A stretch of 8,009 bases of DNA from Synergistes sp. (GCA_016288355.1 JAEEYY010000124.1:1-8009), one strand, 5' to 3'; shown: positions 1-7,026, counted from the first letter of the stretch. The notes: generated by a model not told the origin, from the sequence alone. Numbers and translations: made by a program.

Positions 1-2891
1 CCAACTCCATGGGCTACTCCGCCCCGGATTTCGCGAAGGAGGCCCTCTACGCCCCCTCGCCCATCGCTCTGGGCACCCGCTGCACCGTCTTTATGAATTC
101 CAACGTCAAGCAGGCCCAGAAGGAGGGCGCGTCCCTGCAGGATATTTCCGCGGGGCTGGCCTACTCCGTCATCAAAAACGCCCTGTTCAAGGTCATCAAG
201 CTGACCCGGGCCGAGGATCTGGGGCGCCGGATCGTGGTCCAGGGCGGCACCTTCCTCAACGACGCCGTGCTCCGGGCCTTCGAGAAGACCACCGGCGGCG
301 ACGTGGTCCGGCCCGATATCGCCGGCCTCATGGGCGCCTTCGGCGCGGCCCTCATCGCCATGGACCGCTATGCCTGCCAGCCCAGTACGATCCTCTCCTT
401 TGAGCAAATCGCGGCTCTGGAATACGAGACCACCACGGCCCGGTGCGGCCGGTGCGAAAACAACTGTCTGCTGACCGTCAGCCACTTCGGCGGCGGACGG
501 CGGTTCATCTCCGGCAACCGCTGTGAACGGGCTCTGGGCGGCGAGGTCCAGAAAAAGGACGTGCCCAACATGTACGCCTGGAAGCTCAAGCGCATTTTCG
601 ACTACGCGCCTCTGCCGGAGGATCAGGCGCCCCGGGGCGTCATCGGCATCCCCCGGGTGATGAATATGTACGAAAACTTCCCCTTCTGGGCTGTCTTTTT
701 CCGGGAGCTGGGCTTCTCCGTGAAGCTGTCTCCCCTGTCCACTCACAGCCTCTATGAGCTGGGCATCCACTCCATCCCCAGCGAGACGGCCTGCTATCCC
801 GCCAAGCTGGCCCACGGCCATATCCACTGGCTCATCAACGAGGGCGTCAAGACCATCTTCTATCCCGCCGTCATCAGCGAGCGCAAGGAGAACGCGGAGG
901 GGCCCTTCCACTACAACTGCCCGGTGATCTCCTGCTATCCGGAGAATATCCGCAACAACGTCTCGGAGGTCATGACCGGCCAGGTAAAGCTGGTGGTCCC
1001 CTTCATGACCCTGCTGGACGAGTCTTCCGCCGCGCTGGAGCTGTGCACCGTCTTCCACGACGAGTTCGGCATCGACAAGAGCGCCGTCCGCGCCGCCGTC
1101 TCCATGGCCTGGAAGGAACTGCTGGCCGTCCGGTCGGAGATAACCGCCGAGGGCAAGCGCATCCTGGCCTGGATGGAGGAGACCGGCACCCCGGGCATCG
1201 TCCTGTCCGGGCGGCCCTATCACATCGATCCGGAGATCAACCACGGTATCCCGGAGATGATCGCCTCCTACAACTTTGCCGTCCTCAGCGAGGACAGCGT
1301 CTCCCAGATGGCCTCTTTGGACGGGCCTCTGCGTGTCATCGACCAGTGGATGTACCAGTACCGTCTCTATGCCGCGGCCCAGTTCGTCAAAAAGCGGGAT
1401 GATCTGGATCTTGTGGAAATCACCTCCTTCGGCTGCGGTCTGGACGCCATCACCGCCGACCAGGTGCAGGAGATCCTGTCCGGGTCCGGCAAGCTGTTCA
1501 CCCTGATCAAGATCGACGAGATGAACAATCTGGGCGCCGCCCGGATCCGCATCCGGTCCCTCATCGCCGCCATCCGCATCCGGCAGGAGAAGAACGAGCA
1601 GCGGGCCATCCGGCCCTACAGCTTCCCCCGGACGATGTTCACCAAAGAGATGAAGGCTGAGGGCTATACCATCCTGTGTCCGCCGGTGGCGCCCATCCAC
1701 TTCCGGCTGCTGGAGACCGTCATGGAGAAGCATGGCTACCACATGGTCATGCTTGGCAACAACACACACAAGGCCATCGACACCGGCCTGCGGTACGTCA
1801 ACAACGACGCCTGCTACCCCGCCATGGTCATGGTGGGACAGGCCATGGACGCCATCCTCTCCGGAGAGTACGACACCGACCGGCTGGCGGTGTTTATGTT
1901 CCAGTCCGGCGGCGCCTGCCGCGTGTCCACCTATCTGCCCTTCCTCCGCCGGGCCCTGGCCCGGGAGGGTCTGGGGCATATCCCCGTGATCTCCATCAGC
2001 ATGAACCGGCAGGAAACGAACCCCGGCTTCAAGATGTCCCCGCCCCTGATGGTGGATATCATGAAGATCGGCGTCATGGGCGACCTGCTGATGAAGGTGG
2101 TCCACCGCACCCGGCCCTACGAGGTGGAGCCGGGCTCCGTCAACGCCCTGTGCGACAAGTGGGTGGGCAAATGCGCCAACGTGATCCTCCACGGGAACCT
2201 GCACGGCTACAAGCAGGCCATCCGGCAGATCGTTCAGGACTTCGACGCCATCCCCATCCTGGAGGACGTGCGCAAGCCCAAGGTCGGCATCGTGGGCGAG
2301 ATCTACGTGAAATACCTGCCCCTGGCCAACAACAATCTCATCGAGCTGTTGGAACGGGAGGGCGCGGAGGTGCATCTGCCGGAGCTGATGACCCTCATCG
2401 CCGTGTATATGTTCAACTACGACTTCAAGGCCAGGCATCTGGGCGCGAGGAAGGTCACCATCCCCATCAGTCAGATCGGTCTGAAGGCCATGCACTTCTT
2501 CCACAAGCCGGTGAATGAGGCTCTGGAGCAGAGCCGCCGCTTCCACCCCTCCATCCGCATCCCGCAGCTGGCCGATTATGCCCAGGAATACATCTCCCTG
2601 GGCGTCCACTCCGGCGAGGGGTGGCTCCTGTCCGGCGAGATCGTGGAGCTGGTGAAGGACGGCGTGGACAACATCATCTCCTGCCAGCCCTTCGCCTGCA
2701 TGCCCGCCCATATCTGCAACAAGGGCGTCATGAAGCGGGTTCGGGAGACCCTGCCGGGGCTGAACATCGTGGCCATCGACTACGATCCCGGCGCCAGCGA
2801 GGTCAATCAGCTCAACCGCATCAAGCTGCTGATGACCACGGCCAAAAAGAAGCTGGCCGTGGAAACAGAGTCCGAGGAGGCGGCCGGCTGA
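1..2891 (+). CDS. Acyl-CoA dehydratase activase-related protein, fused large form, 5'-truncated
   Basis: This is the C-terminal part of a giant protein; the reading frame is open to the left edge, so the ATG at position 9 is internal and the true start lies outside. Numbering from that Met, residues 1-120 end an ASKHA-type ATPase (BcrA/BadF/HgdC) domain, with the typical blocks VQGGTFLNDAVLRAFE and RPDIAGLMGAFGAALIA. A cysteine group follows (C146, C149, C153, C172; CGRCENNC then SGNRCE), likely metal- or Fe-S-binding. Residues ~205-520 match the DUF2229/CoA-enzyme-activase type region (IGIPRVMNMYENFPFW, SETACYPAK, SFGCGLDA). The remainder resembles a dehydratase D-subunit (NNDACYPAM, QPFACMPAH). 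Family members of this build run to about 1,400 residues. ATP-driven activators of 2-hydroxyacyl-CoA dehydratases pass a low-potential electron to the dehydratase; the substrate of this fused group is not established. No separate dehydratase subunit genes are visible downstream. Confidence 0.9.
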   Translation, partial: NSMGYSAPDFAKEALYAPSPIALGTRCTVFMNSNVKQAQKEGASLQDISAGLAYSVIKNALFKVIKLTRAEDLGRRIVVQGGTFLNDAVLRAFEKTTGGDVVRPDIAGLMGAFGAALIAMDRYACQPSTILSFEQIAALEYETTTARCGRCENNCLLTVSHFGGGRRFISGNRCERALGGEVQKKDVPNMYAWKLKRIFDYAPLPEDQAPRGVIGIPRVMNMYENFPFWAVFFRELGFSVKLSPLSTHSLYELGIHSIPSETACYPAKLAHGHIHWLINEGVKTIFYPAVISERKENAEGPFHYNCPVISCYPENIRNNVSEVMTGQVKLVVPFMTLLDESSAALELCTVFHDEFGIDKSAVRAAVSMAWKELLAVRSEITAEGKRILAWMEETGTPGIVLSGRPYHIDPEINHGIPEMIASYNFAVLSEDSVSQMASLDGPLRVIDQWMYQYRLYAAAQFVKKRDDLDLVEITSFGCGLDAITADQVQEILSGSGKLFTLIKIDEMNNLGAARIRIRSLIAAIRIRQEKNEQRAIRPYSFPRTMFTKEMKAEGYTILCPPVAPIHFRLLETVMEKHGYHMVMLGNNTHKAIDTGLRYVNNDACYPAMVMVGQAMDAILSGEYDTDRLAVFMFQSGGACRVSTYLPFLRRALAREGLGHIPVISISMNRQETNPGFKMSPPLMVDIMKIGVMGDLLMKVVHRTRPYEVEPGSVNALCDKWVGKCANVILHGNLHGYKQAIRQIVQDFDAIPILEDVRKPKVGIVGEIYVKYLPLANNNLIELLEREGAEVHLPELMTLIAVYMFNYDFKARHLGARKVTIPISQIGLKAMHFFHKPVNEALEQSRRFHPSIRIPQLADYAQEYISLGVHSGEGWLLSGEIVELVKDGVDNIISCQPFACMPAHICNKGVMKRVRETLPGLNIVAIDYDPGASEVNQLNRIKLLMTTAKKKLAVETESEEAAG

Positions 2892-2905
2892 ACAAGCGCA
2901 TAACA

Positions 2906-2940
2906 AAGGGGCCGGCACGCGCGCCGGCCCCTTGTCTCTT
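2906..2940 (+). terminator. Strong GC hairpin after the activase gene
   Basis: An 11-bp perfect stem (AAGGGGCCGGC at 2906-2916 with 2923-2933) encloses a 6-nt loop and starts 14 nt after the activase stop codon. The tail GTCTCTT is only moderately T-rich, so termination may be partial. The ribosome binding site of the next gene begins within 9 nt of the stem, leaving no room for a promoter between them. Confidence 0.7.
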
Positions 2941-2958
2941 CAAGGGAGGGATCTCAAA

Positions 2959-3726
2959 ATGAAGATCGCCGTGATCACCGGGGCGTCCAGCGGGCTGGGC
3001 CGGGACTTTGCCCGGCTCCTGGCGAGAAAGGACCCGCCGGAGGAGCTCTGGCTCATCGCAAGGCGGCGGGAACGGCTGGAATCTCTGGCGGCGGAGCTGC
3101 CGGTGCCCTGCCGGGTGCTGCCTCTGGACCTGACGGACAAGGCCGATCTGGACGCCTACCTGGCCCTGCTGGAAGCCGAGGCCCCGGAGGTGACCGTGCT
3201 CATCTGCAACGCCGGACTGGCCCGGATGGGGCGCATCGATGAGATCTCCCCCGCCGACACTGCGGCCATGATCGACCTCAACTGCCGGGCCGCCGTTCTG
3301 GTCACCGCCATGACCCTGCCCTATATCCACCGGGGCGGCCGCATTCTGGAGGTCGCCTCCACCGCCGCCTTTCAGCCCTTGCCGCGGCTGGGCGTCTACG
3401 CCGCCTCCAAGGCCTTTCTCTACCGCTACAGCAGGACCCTGTCCTGGGAGCTGCACCGGAAAGGCATCCGCGTCACCGCCGTGTGTCCCTACTGGGTGAA
3501 GGACACGGAGTTCATCCCCGTCGCCCAGGCCGGCGGGCATCGGGACGTGCGCCATTTCCTGCTGGCGGGCCGCTCGGAGGCCGTGGTGAAGGCCGCGTGG
3601 CTGGCAAACCGCTCCGGCATGTGGCTGTCCACCCCGGGGATCGTCTGCTTCCTTCACTGGATCGTGGCCAAATTCGTCCCCTCCGTGGTGATGATGGCCC
3701 TATGGGAAGGGATCCGGCGGCTGTAA
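2959..3726 (+). CDS. Short-chain dehydrogenase/reductase (SDR), NAD(P)-dependent
   Basis: A 255-residue classical SDR, the usual family length, which oxidises or reduces an alcohol/carbonyl with NAD(P)(H). The Rossmann nucleotide-binding motif TGASSGLG is at residues 7-14, the NAG motif at 84-86, and the catalytic tetrad can be read as N108, S134, Y147 and K151 (YAASK). After the active site the usual PG motif is replaced by CPYWVKDTEF. The C-terminal ~28 residues are strongly hydrophobic and may touch a membrane or form a substrate lid. The ATG at 2959 is chosen because AAGGGAGGG lies 8 nt upstream; an in-frame TTG at 2932 would fall inside the preceding hairpin. The basic residues (RRR) after the second strand hint at NADPH, but this is inference. 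The substrate cannot be named. The gene probably depends on readthrough from the activase gene or on a promoter inside it. Confidence 0.92.
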   Translation: MKIAVITGASSGLGRDFARLLARKDPPEELWLIARRRERLESLAAELPVPCRVLPLDLTDKADLDAYLALLEAEAPEVTVLICNAGLARMGRIDEISPADTAAMIDLNCRAAVLVTAMTLPYIHRGGRILEVASTAAFQPLPRLGVYAASKAFLYRYSRTLSWELHRKGIRVTAVCPYWVKDTEFIPVAQAGGHRDVRHFLLAGRSEAVVKAAWLANRSGMWLSTPGIVCFLHWIVAKFVPSVVMMALWEGIRRL

Positions 3727-3733
3727 ACGGTTT

Positions 3734-3766
3734 CAACTCGAAAACGCTTTGCCGGTTTTCGAGTTG
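3734..3766. repeat. 12-bp inverted repeat after the SDR stop
   Basis: CAACTCGAAAAC at 3734-3745 is the exact reverse complement of 3755-3766, with a 9-nt loop; a further T-A pair extends the stem. It starts 8 nt after the SDR stop. There is no T-run on the + strand side, so it is better described as a transcript-end hairpin or processing stem than as an intrinsic terminator. Confidence 0.65.
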
Positions 3767-3806
3767 AGAAGACTGCGGCCCGCCGCAGCGCACGCCCCGG
3801 AGGGCG

Positions 3807-3834
3807 CACGTTTGCGGGCCGAAACGTGTTTTTT
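3807..3834 (+). terminator. Intrinsic-terminator-like hairpin after the SDR gene
   Basis: A 7-bp stem (CACGTTT 3807-3813 with AAACGTG 3822-3828) and an 8-nt loop are followed directly by six T residues (3829-3834). The stem is short but the T-run is well placed. It is the best candidate for ending the SDR transcript. Confidence 0.5.
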
Positions 3835-3938
3835 CTGTGATACGTGCTCCCGGAAAAAACAATCCCGTTTTTTCGCGCTGTACGCGCCGCGAACTCTGCG
3901 AGGCTTTTTTACATCCATCAAAAAAAAGGAGATCAGAT

Positions 3939-4520
3939 ATGGAACTGCAGGATTTTCTGGCCTATCTGGACAGCGGGGCCCGAGTGGAGGCCGGCTCGCC
4001 GGTCCATCTGTGTATGCACGGCCTGTCTCAGGAGGCTCTGCGCCTCACCGCTGAGCTCAACGGCGGCTATCATACGCCGGAGGAGCTCCGGGACATCATG
4101 ACCCGGCTCACCGGACGGCCCGTGGACGACACCTTCGCCCTGTTCCAGCCCTTCTATACGGACTCCGGGAAAAATATCCGGCTGGGCAGGAACGTGTTCA
4201 TCAATTCCGGCTGCCGGTTTCAGGATCAGGGCGGCATCACCATCGGCGACGGATCCCTCGTCGGCCACAACGTGGTGCTGGCCACTCTGAACCATGATCT
4301 GGATCCCGCGCACCGGGCCGATCTGCTCCCCGCCCCCATCGTCATCGGCAAAAACGTGTGGATCGGCGCCCACGCCACGGTGCTCCCCGGCGTCACCGTC
4401 GGGGACAACGCGGTCATCGCCGCCGGGGCCGTGGTGACGAAGGACGTACCCGCCGACTCGGTCGTGGGCGGCGTCCCGGCACGGGTGCTGAAAACCATCT
4501 CCGCCGGAGAAGCGCCGTGA
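3939..4520 (+). CDS. Sugar O-acetyltransferase, maltose/galactoside type (left-handed beta-helix)
   Basis: A 193-residue acetyl-CoA-dependent O-acetyltransferase of the LacA/Maa group. Residues ~5-60 form the helical maltose-acetyltransferase N-terminal region. From ~78 to 180 there are hexapeptide repeats of the left-handed beta-helix (NIRLGRNVFINS, ITIGDGSLVGHN, VIGKNVWIGAHATVLPGVTVG, AVIAAGAVVTKDVPADSVVGGVPARVL). H119 in LNHDLDP sits where the catalytic histidine of LacA-type enzymes is found, and W141 is in the conserved NVWIG. Family members are cytoplasmic trimers that acetylate sugars or related hydroxyl compounds; the acceptor cannot be told. The ATG at 3939 is chosen because AAGGAG lies 7 nt upstream and homology starts there; an upstream in-frame extension has no ribosome binding site. 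GC-rich coding sequence follows an A/T-run-rich leader. Confidence 0.93.
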   Translation: MELQDFLAYLDSGARVEAGSPVHLCMHGLSQEALRLTAELNGGYHTPEELRDIMTRLTGRPVDDTFALFQPFYTDSGKNIRLGRNVFINSGCRFQDQGGITIGDGSLVGHNVVLATLNHDLDPAHRADLLPAPIVIGKNVWIGAHATVLPGVTVGDNAVIAAGAVVTKDVPADSVVGGVPARVLKTISAGEAP

Positions 4521-4539
4521 GCCGCCGAAAAGCAGACAG

Positions 4540-4574
4540 AAAACGGGTGCGCTGCCGTGCAGCGCACCCGTTTT
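4540..4574. terminator. Bidirectional intrinsic terminator between convergent genes
   Basis: A 16-bp perfect stem (4540-4555 with 4559-4574) has a 3-nt loop. The GC core CGGGTGCGCTGC is flanked by AAAA on the left and TTTTT on the right, so a U-run follows the stem on either strand. It lies 19 nt after the acetyltransferase stop and about 50 nt past the lipoprotein stop on the opposite strand, as expected for a shared terminator. Confidence 0.9.
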
Positions 4575-4622
4575 TGCTGTATTCATAGCCTCACAGATTT
4601 TGCGGAACGCGGCCTTCTCAAA

Positions 4623-5468
4623 TCAAAATTCCGTCAGCAGCAGGGAGCCGTCCATGCCGCTCTCGCTTACGGCGTAATAATGGGTGATGCCGTCGGTGTC
4701 CACGTAGGAGATGCCGTTGTTGGGGATATCGCCGTAGAACGTAGTGTCCACCACCAGCGGGCGCCAGATCGTCAGCAGGTCCTGACTGTAGAGTTCCGTT
4801 ATCTCGAACGTGGGTACGCCAGCCTCGCTCACGTCCTGCAGAGAAAGGGAAAGCACCTTGAAGTCCCGCACGACGCCGTTGGCGGTGAAGGCGATCTGGA
4901 CCTGAGGGTCCTCCGTTTCGGCCGTAAACTCGTTGTAGTCGGATCTGTCCAGCATCAGGTCCTCGGCCCAGTTGACCTCCACGACGGGCATGCCCTCCCA
5001 CAGCGCGGGCACCTCCCGGGAGAAGAGCTGCGCGCCGCCGCCCACGGCATACGTCAGCATGCCAGGGTGGTTCTCGTCAAAGGCAAAGTATACGCCGGGG
5101 ACCCGCTCGTTGTTCTCCAGATACAGCTCATAGCGGGGGCCGTCCTCCCACATGTCGCCGCTCTCCTCCGTGTAGACGAGGTAGCCCTCCTGACGGCCCT
5201 CTACGGTATCCATGCAGAAGCCGCCGTTGTCGTAGACCGTCACCATGCCGTAGCCGGCCTCCTCAAACCAGTCCCCCGCCAGGGCGGAGTAGTCCGTGTC
5301 CTTCGTGTCCTCGATGGGATCGGCGGTCTGGACGGGATCGGCGGTCTGGGGACCCGGATCGACGGCGGGCTCTCCGCCGCATCCGGCCAGGGCTGTCAGC
5401 AGAAGCAGCAGCGCCGCGACGCACAGCAGCGCCGCACCCCTGCGGCTCAATCTTCTCTTTGTATGCAT
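4623..5468 (-). CDS. Predicted lipoprotein of unknown function
   Basis: A 281-residue exported protein. The N-terminus has a basic segment (MHTKRRLSRR), a hydrophobic stretch (residues 11-28) and the lipobox LAGC with lipidation at C30, so it should be a membrane-anchored extracellular lipoprotein processed by signal peptidase II. Residues 31-58 are a low-complexity acidic/Pro linker containing the repeat VQTADP/PQTADP. Residues ~60-280 are acidic and beta-rich in appearance (GDWFEEAGYGMVTVYDNGGF, YLVYTEES), suggesting a lipocalin-like or beta-barrel ligand-binding fold; this is inference only. I do not recognise the family. The ATG at 5468 follows AAGGGAG with about 10 nt spacing. An overlapping ATG seven bases upstream is in another frame. 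No promoter is evident between it and the radical SAM terminator hairpin, so it may be read through from the upstream gene. Confidence 0.85.
   Translation of the reverse strand: MHTKRRLSRRGAALLCVAALLLLLTALAGCGGEPAVDPGPQTADPVQTADPIEDTKDTDYSALAGDWFEEAGYGMVTVYDNGGFCMDTVEGRQEGYLVYTEESGDMWEDGPRYELYLENNERVPGVYFAFDENHPGMLTYAVGGGAQLFSREVPALWEGMPVVEVNWAEDLMLDRSDYNEFTAETEDPQVQIAFTANGVVRDFKVLSLSLQDVSEAGVPTFEITELYSQDLLTIWRPLVVDTTFYGDIPNNGISYVDTDGITHYYAVSESGMDGSLLLTEF
5316..5351 (-). repeat. Two tandem copies of an 18-bp unit in the lipoprotein linker
   Basis: The + strand reads GGGATCGGCGGTCTGGAC (5316-5333) followed by GGGATCGGCGGTCTGGGG (5334-5351), 16 of 18 bases identical. It encodes two copies of a six-residue QTADP-type linker just after the lipidated cysteine, and is likely a recent in-frame duplication that could vary in copy number. 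Confidence 0.85.
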
Positions 5469-5496
5469 TGTTCATATTCTCCCTTCGATCGTCTGT

Positions 5497-5540
5497 CCGA
5501 AAAGGAAAAGCAGCCATATGGCCGGGCCATATGGCTGCTT
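5497..5540 (-). terminator. Intrinsic terminator after the radical SAM gene
   Basis: A 14-bp perfect stem (5508-5521 with 5527-5540; arms AAGCAGCCATATGG and its complement) with a 5-nt loop begins 14 nt past the radical SAM stop. On the - strand it runs into the T-rich tail TTTTCCTTTTC. The next gene starts about 30 nt beyond the tail. Confidence 0.8.
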
Positions 5541-5554
5541 GTGACTGGAATATT

Positions 5555-6931
5555 TTACTTTGCGCAGCCGGCGCCGCAGGTGGAGCAGTCGTGGGTGCAG
5601 GCCCAGATCTCGTCGGCCGTCTTGCCCCAGTTCTCCGCGGCCGTGCGGCACTTATCAGCCAGGTCGTGGATATCCTCGGGCGCCTGCATATCCGTGGAAT
5701 GCGCGCCGGATTTCACAACGGCATCCTCGAGGCACTGCGGATTATCCAGCAGCGGGCAGGGACGCAGATGGTTCTCGTTCCAGGGCTGACCGTCGTGATA
5801 GGCCTTGAACAGCGGGGACTGCAGGGCCTCGAGCAGCGTACAGTCGTGGATGTTGACGTTGGCATAGTGGATGAAGGCGCAGGGCTCCACGTCGCCGTTG
5901 GCGTTGATGTGGAGATACCGGCGGCCGCCGGCGATGCAGCCCTGAACGTACTCGCCATCGTTCCAGAAGTCCATGGTGAACAGCGGCTTGATGGGCCGGA
6001 ACTTCCGGACCTGCTCGTACATGAACTTGCGCTGCTCGGGGGTGACCATCAGCTCGGGCACGGCGTCCTTGCCCACGGGCATGTAGGTGAACAGCCAGCA
6101 GAACTTGGCGCCCCACTCGATCATCTTATCGAAGTACTCCTCGCTGCCGATGACGTCCACATTGGCGCTGGTGTAGCAGCAGGAGACACCGAAGGCCAGC
6201 TTCTTCTCCTTGAGGATCCGCATGGCGTCCATGACGCGCTGGAAGGTGCCGGCGCCGCGGCGGGAGTCGGTGGCCTCCTCGAAGCCCTCCACGCTGATGG
6301 CGGGGATGAAGTTCTTCACACGGAGCATCTCGTCGGCAAAGGCCTCGTCGATGAGGGTGCCGTTGGTGAAGGACAGGAACTGACAGTCGGGGTGCTTGTT
6401 GCACAGGGCGATGACATCGTTCTTGCGGACCAGGGGCTCGCCGCCGGAGAAGATGTAGAAGAACACGCCCAGCTCCTTGCCCTGCTCGATGATGCTGTCC
6501 AGATCGTCGAAGGACAGGTTCAGCTTGTTGCCGTACTCCGCGGCCCAGCAGCCGGTGCAGTGAAGATTACACGCGGAGGTGGGATCCATCAGGATGGCCC
6601 AGGGGATGTTGCAGTTGTACTTCTCCCGGAACTCTTTCCGTCTGGGGTTGCCGATCATGTTGGCATTCACCACGAAATTCTGGAACAGGGCATTGCGCAC
6701 GCCGGCGTCCAGATCGGTCCAGAGGCTCATCACGTACTTGTACCACGCGTTCTCCGGATCGGACATCAGCTTTCTGATGTGAGCCATCTGGGGCGCGACG
6801 CCCTTGCCGATATCCAGCTTATCCACCAGATCCAACATCTTGGGGATGTTCTTCTCCGGATCCTTCTCCAGATACTTGAACGCCTGATTCAGCGCGACCT
6901 TCTTCACGTTAAAACCGAGATCAAATGCCAT
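5555..6931 (-). CDS. Radical SAM protein with SPASM-like, cysteine-rich C-terminus
   Basis: A 458-residue radical SAM enzyme, expected to cleave S-adenosylmethionine reductively to start radical chemistry on an unknown substrate. An alpha-helical-looking N-terminal region (1-110) precedes the CX3CX2C motif at C121, C125 and C128 (CNLHCTGCW), which binds the catalytic 4Fe-4S cluster. SGGEP at 162-166 is the SAM-contact motif. ISVEGFEEATDSRRG near 212-226 is typical of the barrel. The C-terminal third has further cysteines (C332, C351, C364, C392, C400, C428), including GDVEPCAFIH, which resembles SPASM/twitch auxiliary-cluster domains. The protein ends in C445, C449, C452 and C456 (CTHDCSTCGAGC). 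The start at 6931 is chosen because AAAGGAG lies 11 nt upstream; a longer in-frame ATG at 6952 contains that site within its own codons. No RiPP precursor gene was found next to it. Substrate unknown. Confidence 0.93.
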   Translation of the reverse strand: MAFDLGFNVKKVALNQAFKYLEKDPEKNIPKMLDLVDKLDIGKGVAPQMAHIRKLMSDPENAWYKYVMSLWTDLDAGVRNALFQNFVVNANMIGNPRRKEFREKYNCNIPWAILMDPTSACNLHCTGCWAAEYGNKLNLSFDDLDSIIEQGKELGVFFYIFSGGEPLVRKNDVIALCNKHPDCQFLSFTNGTLIDEAFADEMLRVKNFIPAISVEGFEEATDSRRGAGTFQRVMDAMRILKEKKLAFGVSCCYTSANVDVIGSEEYFDKMIEWGAKFCWLFTYMPVGKDAVPELMVTPEQRKFMYEQVRKFRPIKPLFTMDFWNDGEYVQGCIAGGRRYLHINANGDVEPCAFIHYANVNIHDCTLLEALQSPLFKAYHDGQPWNENHLRPCPLLDNPQCLEDAVVKSGAHSTDMQAPEDIHDLADKCRTAAENWGKTADEIWACTHDCSTCGAGCAK

Positions 6932-6994
6932 TTCTCTCTCTGCTCCTTTCATATTTTCAAAAGGTTTTTCCGAAACCCTATATCTAGTGATTTT

Positions 6995-7022
6995 ATTATA
7001 TTTCAATCTGTCTGAAAAACAA
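6995..7022 (-). promoter_or_regulatory. Probable promoter of the radical SAM gene
   Basis: On the - strand a perfect -10 box TATAAT (7000-6995) is preceded by a weaker -35-like TTGTTT (7022-7017) with 16 bp spacing. The predicted transcript start is near 6988, giving a ~57-nt 5' leader. The -35 box is only 4 bp from the large palindrome, as expected for a regulated promoter. Confidence 0.55.
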
Positions 7023-7026
7023 AATA

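Larger units (their letters stand above)
3727..3938 (+). promoter_or_regulatory. Hairpin-rich leader between the SDR and acetyltransferase genes
   Basis: No gene is supported in this 212-bp stretch. It holds a 12-bp inverted repeat (3734-3745 with 3755-3766), a terminator-like stem with a T6 tail (3807-3834), an A6/T6 hairpin (3853-3874) and another T6 run (3905-3910) just before the acetyltransferase ribosome binding site. The octamer GTTTTTTC occurs twice (3828-3835 and 3867-3874), and GAAAAAAC at 3853-3860 is complementary to both. No convincing -35/-10 pair was found. The region could be a terminator followed by a promoter too weak to see, or a leader with alternative folds. Confidence 0.45.

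Noticed and set aside
1676..2518. 280-codon + strand frame inside the activase gene
   Set aside because: Composition (Arg/Gly/His/Pro-rich) is that of an out-of-frame shadow of a GC-rich gene; the activase frame carries the conserved motifs throughout.
5469..5554. Search for a small precursor peptide gene beside the radical SAM enzyme
   Set aside because: The gap is filled by the terminator and the lipoprotein ribosome binding site; no short frame with its own ribosome binding site was found here or at 6932-7142.
5552..5557. TAAAAT on the - strand as a -10 box for the lipoprotein gene
   Set aside because: It overlaps the radical SAM stop codon, lacks a -35 box at suitable spacing, and lies upstream of the terminator hairpin.
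4557..5789. Long + strand open frame (410 codons) opposite the lipoprotein and radical SAM genes
   Set aside because: It is antisense to two well-supported - strand genes, begins inside the bidirectional terminator, and encodes no recognisable domain; GC-rich codon bias leaves such frames open by chance.
6963..6977. Short inverted repeat GGTTT/AAACC in the radical SAM 5' leader
   Set aside because: A 5-bp stem of low stability is expected by chance in an AT-rich leader; no riboswitch-like core surrounds it.
5459..7015. Long + strand open frame (518 codons) opposite the radical SAM gene
   Set aside because: It mirrors the radical SAM gene, whose motifs are unmistakable; the translation is rich in Val/Leu/Gly/His as expected for an antisense shadow and has no ribosome binding site.
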